Positions 6,469 through 11,693 of a DNA stretch of 11,693 nucleotides are shown here, in pieces. Each line of letters opens with the position of its first letter. The stretch's first letter is position 1. The notes beneath the pieces are model-generated. The model had not been told where the DNA came from. It made no database searches and was given only the letters and a program-made list of their open reading frames with translations. The translations under genes were made by a program, and so were the position numbers. Source of the stretch: Candidatus Hecatellales archaeon (lineage in GTDB: Archaea; Thermoproteota; Bathyarchaeia; Hecatellales; Hecatellaceae); NCBI GenBank assembly GCA_003662515.1, contig QMYF01000004.1, forward strand, positions 1-11,693. Reading direction: 5' to 3'.

Positions 6469-7595
6469 GTGTGTTGAGGAAAAACGTTACCATGTTTCGC
6501 CCCCCCATCGGGAGGGAGGAAATGGAGGCGGTAATGGGGGTTTTAAGAGATAAGACGCTTACCGACGAGAATGGTTCCGGACCCTACGTGAAAAGGTTTG
6601 AGGAAGCCTTCGCCAAATATGTAGGCGTCAAATATGCGGTGGCTCTAAGCTCCGGGACGGCTGCCCTCCACGCCGCCCTCCTAGCCGTAGACGTGGGCCC
6701 TGGAGACGAGGTTATAGTTCCAAGCTTTGCTCCAACCCCTGTGGCTGAAGCCGTGGTTTTGGCTGGAGCCAAACCGGTTTTCGCCGATATTAACCCTGAA
6801 ACTTACACGTTGGATGTAGCCTCCGTGGAGGAGAAGCTTACCGATAAGACTCGAGCCCTGGTTCCTGTGCATACTTATGGGCTTATGGCTGACATGGAGG
6901 CTTTCCGAAGCCTGGCTAAGGAGCGTGGTTTAGCCTTGGTGGAGGCGGCTTTCCACGCTCATGGAGCCGAGTTTAAGGGGCAGAAAGCTGGAACCTATGG
7001 GGACCTAGCCTGCTTCAGCTTTAATGCTATGCAGCCCATCACCACGGGGGAGGGAGGTATGGTGGTGGCCAGCAGGAGAGACCTCGCTGAAACTATCCAG
7101 TCTATTAGGGTGCATGGAGCTGGCAAGTATGGCTCAAGCGAGAGGCTGGGCCACAACTATAAGATGACTGAGATTGCTGCGGCTCTCGGCTACTATCAGC
7201 TGCAAAGGCTTCCGAAAATTTTAGAGTCGAGGAGGAGGAACGCTCAGATTTTAACCTCTCTGCTGGAGGGTATAGGGAGGCTTCAGCTTCCCTTTGAGCC
7301 TCCAGGCTACAGGCACTCTTGGGGAATCTACACGGTTAGGCTTAAAGGTGGAAAGGTGGGTGAGCGGAACAAGCTTGTTTTCAAGCTTAGGGCTTCAGGT
7401 GTTCAGGCTCGGGTTTTCTATGAGACGCCTATTCATATGGCGCCTTACTACCGCCGCAAATATGGGATAAGGCCTAGGAGTCTGCCTAGAACGGAGGCGG
7501 CTGCAAGGCAGGTTTTCTCCCTCCCCTGCCATCAGGACCTTTCCGAGGAAGACCTGAAGTATGTGGCGGCTAAGCTTAAGAAGCTTATCCGTTAA
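6465..7595 (+). CDS. DegT/DnrJ/EryC1/StrS-fold protein lacking the PLP lysine
   Basis: A 376-residue homologue of the sugar 3-/4-aminotransferase (ArnB-like) family, normal in length. Family landmarks are intact: FRPPIGREEMEAV (11-23), the cofactor phosphate region SSGTAALHAAL (62-72), DEVIVPSFAPTPVAEAV (81-97), PVHTYGLMADMEAF (134-147), GEGGMVV (195-201), GHNYKMTEIAAALGYYQL (229-246). However, the segment that normally reads like SFHAIKN, whose Lys forms the internal aldimine with PLP, is SFNAMQP here (Gln190, codon CAG at 7032). The usual EDAAHA, whose Asp contacts the PLP nitrogen, is EAAFHA (Ala161, codon GCG at 6945). Normal transamination is therefore not expected; it may bind PLP non-covalently, as a dehydratase-like or other enzyme, or be a binding or regulatory protein. 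The GTG at 6465 suits a leaderless transcript; GTG 6471, TTG 6474 and ATG 6492 are alternatives. It begins the plus-strand cluster. Confidence 0.88.
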   Translation: MGVLRKNVTMFRPPIGREEMEAVMGVLRDKTLTDENGSGPYVKRFEEAFAKYVGVKYAVALSSGTAALHAALLAVDVGPGDEVIVPSFAPTPVAEAVVLAGAKPVFADINPETYTLDVASVEEKLTDKTRALVPVHTYGLMADMEAFRSLAKERGLALVEAAFHAHGAEFKGQKAGTYGDLACFSFNAMQPITTGEGGMVVASRRDLAETIQSIRVHGAGKYGSSERLGHNYKMTEIAAALGYYQLQRLPKILESRRRNAQILTSLLEGIGRLQLPFEPPGYRHSWGIYTVRLKGGKVGERNKLVFKLRASGVQARVFYETPIHMAPYYRRKYGIRPRSLPRTEAAARQVFSLPCHQDLSEEDLKYVAAKLKKLIR

Positions 7596-7649
7596 GGCTG
7601 GGAAAAACTTAATTTTCCGCCTGTAAGTGCTAGACTATGGCTTTCCGGG

Positions 7650-9065
7650 TTGAAGGCTTTGAAGGTTCTGCTGGTTCAGCCTCCAATACCTCCAGAGGTT
7701 GAGCTTTACTCCACAGCCGACATGGTAGCTCCCTCCATGGGCCTAGCCTACCTAGCCGCCGTCCTAGAGCAAAACGGCTACCATGTGGAGATTCTAGATG
7801 CTCCAGCCTTCGAGCTCACCTATGAGGACTTGTCAGGCGAGTTTAAGCGGAGGAAGCCTGACATTGTAGGGGTAACCGCCACCACGGCGGTGGCTCCCAG
7901 CGCCTTCAAAACAGCTCAAATAGCCAAAAAGGTTCTTCCAGACTCGCTGGTGGTTATGGGAGGCGGACACATAACCTTCATTCCCGTGGAAACCATGAAG
8001 GCTGAACCTTCCATCGATGTGGGTGTGATAGGTGAAGGCGAATACACTTTTCTGGAGCTTGTGGAAACCTGGGAGAAGGGGGGAGACCTCTCCAAGGTTA
8101 AAGGTTTAATTTTGAGGAGGAAGGATGGCTCCCTCCATTTTACGCCTCCTCGGCCTCTCATTCAAAACTTGGATGAGCTTCCCTTCCCAGCCCGCCATCT
8201 GCTCCCCATGGAGCGCTACAGGGTTTTCGGCAAGCATATAACTTTAGGGCTTATTTTCACGAGTAGGGGATGCCCCTATAACTGTGTTTTCTGCTCGTCT
8301 TCCCTCCTCTTCGGCAAGAAGTTTAGGGCTAGAAGCCCTAGAAACGTGGTGGACGAGGTTGAAGAGTTCGTAGAGAAGTATAAGTCTGACCACGTGGAGT
8401 TCGTCGACGACCTATTCATTTTCGACAAGAAGAGGGTTGAGGCTATCTGCCGGGAGATCCGGGAGAGAGGCCTAGATATTTCGTGGGTTTGCTCGGCTAG
8501 GGTGGACAGCGCCGACCTGGAGCTCTTTAAAACCCTGAGGAAGGCTGGCTGCGTCATGATTTATCTAGGCGTAGAATCGGGGGTTCAGCGGGTTTTAAAC
8601 CTGATGAGGAAGGGAACCAAGGTTGAGCAGGCTGTTAGGGCTGTGAGGATGGCTAAGGAGGCAGGCCTCCAGGTGGTAGCCTCCTTTGTCCTCGGGATTC
8701 CAGGGGAAACCTGGGAGGAAGCCTTGGAAACCATTAGGTTTGCTAAGAAGCTTGACCCTGATTTCGCCCAGTTTTCGCTGGCAACCCCCTTCCCTGGAAC
8801 AGCCCTCTACCATATGGCTAAGGAGAAGGGTCTCCTACTCACGGAGGACTGGACCAAGTATACGGTGCTTAAGCCTGTGATGCGCACGGAGGAGCTTTCC
8901 GAGAAGCAGCTTGAAAAGCTTATCAGGAAGGCTTACTTCGACTTTTACCTTAGACCTAAAATTATTTGGAGGTATATTCGCAGGGGGCATGCTAAGGAGC
9001 TGCTTGTAAACGTGATGGGCAAATATTTGTGGCGGTATTTTAAGGCGAAGCTGGGTTTAACTTAA
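7650..9065 (+). CDS. Radical SAM protein with N-terminal B12-binding domain
   Basis: A 471-residue enzyme of the cobalamin-type (class B) radical SAM group. Residues 5-155 are the B12-binding Rossmann-like domain (KVLLVQPPIPP, IVGVTATTA, LVVMGGGH, VIGEGEYTF). The base-off histidine motif DxHxxG is not seen, as in many members of this group. The radical SAM core follows: CPYNCVFC with cluster cysteines 208, 212 and 215, then FVDDLF (251-256), MIYLGVESG (303-311) and VASFVLGIPGE (343-353). The C-terminus (430-471) is basic and aromatic-rich. Relatives methylate unactivated carbons or act in lipid, bacteriochlorophyll and natural-product pathways; the substrate cannot be told here. The start used is TTG at 7650 (a second TTG is at 7659); no ATG fits the frame, and no clear Shine-Dalgarno sequence is seen. 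It lies 54 bases after the DegT-fold gene and 45 before the next, so co-transcription is likely. Confidence 0.9.
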   Translation: MKALKVLLVQPPIPPEVELYSTADMVAPSMGLAYLAAVLEQNGYHVEILDAPAFELTYEDLSGEFKRRKPDIVGVTATTAVAPSAFKTAQIAKKVLPDSLVVMGGGHITFIPVETMKAEPSIDVGVIGEGEYTFLELVETWEKGGDLSKVKGLILRRKDGSLHFTPPRPLIQNLDELPFPARHLLPMERYRVFGKHITLGLIFTSRGCPYNCVFCSSSLLFGKKFRARSPRNVVDEVEEFVEKYKSDHVEFVDDLFIFDKKRVEAICREIRERGLDISWVCSARVDSADLELFKTLRKAGCVMIYLGVESGVQRVLNLMRKGTKVEQAVRAVRMAKEAGLQVVASFVLGIPGETWEEALETIRFAKKLDPDFAQFSLATPFPGTALYHMAKEKGLLLTEDWTKYTVLKPVMRTEELSEKQLEKLIRKAYFDFYLRPKIIWRYIRRGHAKELLVNVMGKYLWRYFKAKLGLT

Positions 9066-9110
9066 AGGCTGGAAGCCGGCTTCCCAAGACAGGCTTTCAG
9101 GTGGACTGAA

Positions 9111-10400
9111 ATGTCTGAGGTAAGGTTTAGGGAGAACGCTTCTCGAGGTCCCAACGTCCGCGAGGTGGAGGCTGAAGGCCACCTCATCGACTCGATGATT
9201 CTGCCTAAAATTTGGGATAGAATTATGGAGTTGGGTGGAGACTTTGAGGTTTTAGAGTTTAGGGTGGGAAGACGTAAAACGGATACCAGCTATATTCGGA
9301 TGCTGGTTAAAGGCAGAAGTCCCAAGCATTTGGAGGAGATTCTCCGGGAAATCTACCTTTTGGGGGCTGTCCCCAGGGAGCTTCGCGAGGTTAGGTTGGA
9401 GCCTGCCCCCGCCGACATGGTTCTCCCCGACGGCTTCTACTCCACCACGAATCATCCCACCTACGTGTATTACGGGGGCCGGTGGATTGAGGTTGAAGAC
9501 ATCATGATGGATAAGGTTATAGTGGTTTACCCTGAGGAGGGGAGAGCCTGCTGCAAGGCGATTAGGGAGGTTAAGAAGGGAGACCTCATCGTGGTGGGGG
9601 AGGAAGGCGTAAAGGTTAGGCTTCCTGAAAGGCCTAGGGAAAGCATAGGAGTTTTCCGCTTCATGGTTAGCGAAGCCTCAACGGAGAAGCCTTCCCCCGC
9701 CATCATCAGGCAGATAGCCAGAGACCTCTTCGAGATTAAACGTTCCGGGGGGAAGGTGGCGGTGGTGGCAGGTCCAGCCATAGTGCATACGGGGGCGGCT
9801 GAAGCTTTGGCTACCCTCATCCGCGAAGGCTTCGTGGATGTTCTGCTGGCTGGCAATGCTTTGGCGGTTCACGACGTGGAGGCGGCTTTGCTGGGAACCT
9901 CGCTGGGAATCTCCCTTGAGAACGGTTCGCCTTCCATTCGCGGCCACCGAAACCATTTGGTGGCTATAAATGAGATTTTTAAGGCTGGCGGGTTGAAGGC
10001 GGCTGTTGAGAAGGGAGTTCTCCGCAAAGGCATTTTCTACGAGTGCGTGAGGAGGGGTGTCCCCTTCGTTTTGGCCGGCTCCATCAGGGATGACGGACCT
10101 CTCCCCGAGGTTATAGTTGACGTGGTGGAGGCTCAGAAACGTTACAGGGAAGCCTTGAAAGGCGTTTCTATGGTGCTTATGCTGGCTACCGCCCTCCATT
10201 CTATAGCCGTGGGAAATATGCTTCCCTCCACGGTTAAACTGGTATGCGTGGACATTAACCCTGCCACGGTTACCAAGCTTCTCGACAGGGGTTCCATGCA
10301 GGCTGTGGGGGTTATCTCCGATATTGGGGCTTTCCTCCCCCTGCTGGCCCAGGAAATCCTTAAATTGAAGGATGAGGCGGATGTGTGCTGGGAGACTTGA
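9111..10400 (+). CDS. Archaeal ornithine cyclodeaminase (LOR/SDH-type, TIGR00300 family)
   Basis: A 429-residue protein of the LOR/SDH bifunctional enzyme conserved-region family. In Methanococcus, a member was shown to convert ornithine to proline and ammonia, which makes proline synthesis from arginine or ornithine the likely role. The N-terminal LOR/SDH domain (about 16-100) begins REVEAEGHLIDSMILPKIWD and continues through ADMVLPDGFYSTTNHPTYVY (101-120). The NAD-binding domain follows, with KVAVVAGPAIVHTGAAEALA (215-234), VDVLLAGNALAVHDVE (242-257), FVLAGSIRDDGPLPEV (319-334), MVLMLATALHSIAVGNMLPS (354-373) and CVDINPATVTKL (379-390). This is unrelated to the bacterial mu-crystallin-like ornithine cyclodeaminases. 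The ATG at 9111 has AGGTGG 6 bases upstream, a strong archaeal ribosome binding site. It overlaps the next gene by 16 bases. The function is inferred from family; other substrates are possible. Confidence 0.88.
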   Translation: MSEVRFRENASRGPNVREVEAEGHLIDSMILPKIWDRIMELGGDFEVLEFRVGRRKTDTSYIRMLVKGRSPKHLEEILREIYLLGAVPRELREVRLEPAPADMVLPDGFYSTTNHPTYVYYGGRWIEVEDIMMDKVIVVYPEEGRACCKAIREVKKGDLIVVGEEGVKVRLPERPRESIGVFRFMVSEASTEKPSPAIIRQIARDLFEIKRSGGKVAVVAGPAIVHTGAAEALATLIREGFVDVLLAGNALAVHDVEAALLGTSLGISLENGSPSIRGHRNHLVAINEIFKAGGLKAAVEKGVLRKGIFYECVRRGVPFVLAGSIRDDGPLPEVIVDVVEAQKRYREALKGVSMVLMLATALHSIAVGNMLPSTVKLVCVDINPATVTKLLDRGSMQAVGVISDIGAFLPLLAQEILKLKDEADVCWET

Positions 10401-11503
10401 AGGCGGCTGAAGGGACAATTCCAACCTATGATGTTGGAAGCATGCCTTTTCCGGGAGACTTTAAGATTTACCTGGAAGGCTTAAGCCGTTTCAGAGAGGG
10501 AAGAAAAACTGTTGAATCCGATTTTTTCGAGAGGAGCACCGTTAAGGTTTTCCTTGACAAGCTTAAGGCCGGGCTAACCATACCCAACTATCCGCAGTTT
10601 AGAGACATGAATGAGATGTTTCTTGAGGCCTTTGAAGGCTTGGTTAAGGTTGGAGAAACCTACGTGATGGAGAGCCCCAGAGTGAAAAGCGGCTTTGCAG
10701 CCATTCCGGAGGTTCAAGTCCTCCGGAAGCATGGACGCGAGCTGGCTGAGCTTTCCGGCAGAGACAAGGTTAGGTTGAAGGTTTGCATTACCGGACCCTA
10801 CACGCTCATCAATTTCTTCTATGAGAAGGATGCTGAAGCTCTTCTCACGTTAGGGCGGCTCCTAGCCGAAATTGTGAGGGAAAACCTGTTTAAGGACAAG
10901 TTTATTGAGGTTTCCCTGCTTAGCGTCGACGAGCCTTTGGTGGGCTGTTTAAGCGAGCCAGGCTTAAATTATGGTGAGCCTGGAAGGGAGGCTTTAATTA
11001 AGGCTTTGGGGGCGGTTTGCTGGGAGGCTTCCAGCCGGGGGGTTGAAACAGCCCTCCACCTCCACGAGACAGGTAACGACCTTTTCTGGGAAATTGAAAA
11101 CTTGGATGTGGTTGAGGGCCATGTGGACGACCATATTTACCGTTCGGAAGCGGCGAAAAGGAAGGCTGAAAGGGCAGGTAAACGGTTTAAGGTTAGCATC
11201 GCCGTAACGGATTTCGACGCCCTGCTCACCGAAGCCTTGAAGGGGAAGCTTAAACCTGGAGAGTCGGCGGAGCAGGCCTTAGGGGAAATATGGTCTGCGA
11301 TAAGGCGTGGAAACGTGAATCCTGAAGGCTTCTTGGAGCCTGTCGAGGTTTTGGAGGGGAGGCTTAAGGCTAGTCTAAGGTTTCTTGGAGGTTTAGTGGC
11401 TTACGCTGGGCCTGAATGCGGCTTGAAAGGCTTCCCAACCTATTTTACCGCTTTAGAATGTTTGAGGAGGGTGGTGGAGGCTTCGAGGAGGGTTAAGGTT
11501 TAA
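10385..11503 (+). CDS. MetE-like (core methionine synthase/UROD superfamily) protein with altered zinc motif
   Basis: A 372-residue single-barrel protein resembling the catalytic half of cobalamin-independent methionine synthase. Pattern matches are TYDVGSMPFPGDF (14-26), KVCITGPYTLINFF (132-145), LLSVDEPLVG (178-187), a zinc-region segment ALHLHETGND (223-232), DVVEGHVDDH (241-250) with Glu244 in the place of the MetE zinc-region Glu, and GPECGLKGFPTYF (342-354) with Cys345 at the second cysteine ligand. MetE has His-x-Cys in the first site; here it is His225-Leu-His227, so one thiol ligand is replaced. It may be a folate-independent methionine synthase that uses another methyl donor, or a methyltransferase acting on a different thiol. 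The GTG start at 10385 has GAGG 7 bases upstream and overlaps the cyclodeaminase-type gene by 16 bases, indicating translational coupling. The superfamily is confident; the reaction is not. Confidence 0.75.
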   Translation: MLGDLKAAEGTIPTYDVGSMPFPGDFKIYLEGLSRFREGRKTVESDFFERSTVKVFLDKLKAGLTIPNYPQFRDMNEMFLEAFEGLVKVGETYVMESPRVKSGFAAIPEVQVLRKHGRELAELSGRDKVRLKVCITGPYTLINFFYEKDAEALLTLGRLLAEIVRENLFKDKFIEVSLLSVDEPLVGCLSEPGLNYGEPGREALIKALGAVCWEASSRGVETALHLHETGNDLFWEIENLDVVEGHVDDHIYRSEAAKRKAERAGKRFKVSIAVTDFDALLTEALKGKLKPGESAEQALGEIWSAIRRGNVNPEGFLEPVEVLEGRLKASLRFLGGLVAYAGPECGLKGFPTYFTALECLRRVVEASRRVKV

Positions 11504-11572
11504 AGGCTGACAGCTCTTAAGGGAAATCGTAGCCTACCTGTAAGATTAAGGAAAGCCTTGAAGGGCTTCTCC

Positions 11573-11693
11573 ATGAAAATTTACCTTCGATATCTCGGCT
11601 TCCTTCTGCTTCTCGTCTCGACGCTTCTCGCCATAAACGGTTTGGTAGGCTTCCTACTAGGGGACAGCCTCCAAATTTTAATCTATTTCCTGC
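11573..11693 (+). CDS. Membrane protein, N-terminal fragment (runs off the right edge)
   Basis: Forty codons are visible from ATG at 11573; the frame is still open at the end of the window. The sequence MKIYLRYLGFLLLLVSTLLA has a short basic start followed by a long hydrophobic helix, and a second hydrophobic stretch begins at residue 32 (SLQILIYFL). This suits a multi-pass membrane protein or one with an uncleaved signal anchor. A TTG at 11558 is in frame and is an alternative start; AAGGG lies about 7 bases before the ATG. It lies 69 bases after the MetE-like gene, so it may belong to the same transcript. Family not recognised. Confidence 0.6.
   Translation, partial: MKIYLRYLGFLLLLVSTLLAINGLVGFLLGDSLQILIYFL

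Noticed and set aside
7650..8120. Loss of the cobalamin-ligand motif DxHxxG in the radical SAM protein as a sign of degeneration
   Set aside because: Many class B radical SAM enzymes lack this motif and still bind cobalamin, so it is not an anomaly in itself.
9678..10424. 248-codon minus-strand reading frame inside the cyclodeaminase-type gene
   Set aside because: It is antisense to a well-conserved coding region; its product shows no domain pattern and is rich in His, Gln and Ser, as expected for a shadow frame.
1..11693. CRISPR arrays, insertion sequences, phage or toxin-antitoxin genes
   Set aside because: No regularly spaced repeats, transposase or integrase motifs, or terminal inverted repeats were seen; the window looks like stable chromosome.

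Overview
The window reads as a stretch of archaeal chromosome, about half G+C and very densely packed. The archaeal assignment rests on an RNA polymerase subunit K (Rpo6) gene, an archaeal-type cofactor-independent phosphoglycerate mutase, an Ard1-like N-terminal acetyltransferase, an archaeal ornithine cyclodeaminase of the LOR/SDH type, TATA-like promoters and frequent GTG/TTG starts. The branch cannot be fixed from this alone; an uncultivated thermophilic Thermoproteota-like lineage is a guess.

Layout. At the left edge is the C-terminal end of a lactate racemase (LarA)-like protein (+). Convergent with it is a membrane-embedded site-2 protease homologue (-). Divergent from the protease is an N-acetyltransferase (+), which converges with an M29 aminopeptidase (-). 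The aminopeptidase is divergent from phosphoglycerate mutase apgM (+). On the minus strand between 4465 and about 4972 are two small genes: rpoK and a two-helix membrane protein whose 3' end runs under the 3' end of apgM. Neither has an ATG, GTG or TTG start in frame. A 140-180 base leader with a perfect hairpin precedes rpoK. Next on the minus strand is a sugar-isomerase (FucI/AraA)-like protein.

From 6465 to the right edge all genes are on the plus strand and closely spaced: a DegT/DnrJ/EryC1/StrS-fold protein, a cobalamin-binding-domain radical SAM enzyme, an ornithine cyclodeaminase-type enzyme, a MetE-like protein overlapping it by 16 bases, and the start of a membrane protein. The promoter region between the sugar-isomerase-like gene and this cluster contains a shared TATA-like element inside a perfect 10-base inverted repeat.

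Most notable is the DegT-family protein: the lysine that normally forms the Schiff base with PLP is glutamine, and the aspartate that contacts the PLP ring nitrogen is alanine, while the rest of the family signature is kept. Its MetE-like neighbour also has an altered zinc-ligand motif. Together with the radical SAM enzyme they form a cluster of unassigned function that may do chemistry not predictable from the family names. The rest looks like ordinary housekeeping and amino-acid or carbon metabolism.
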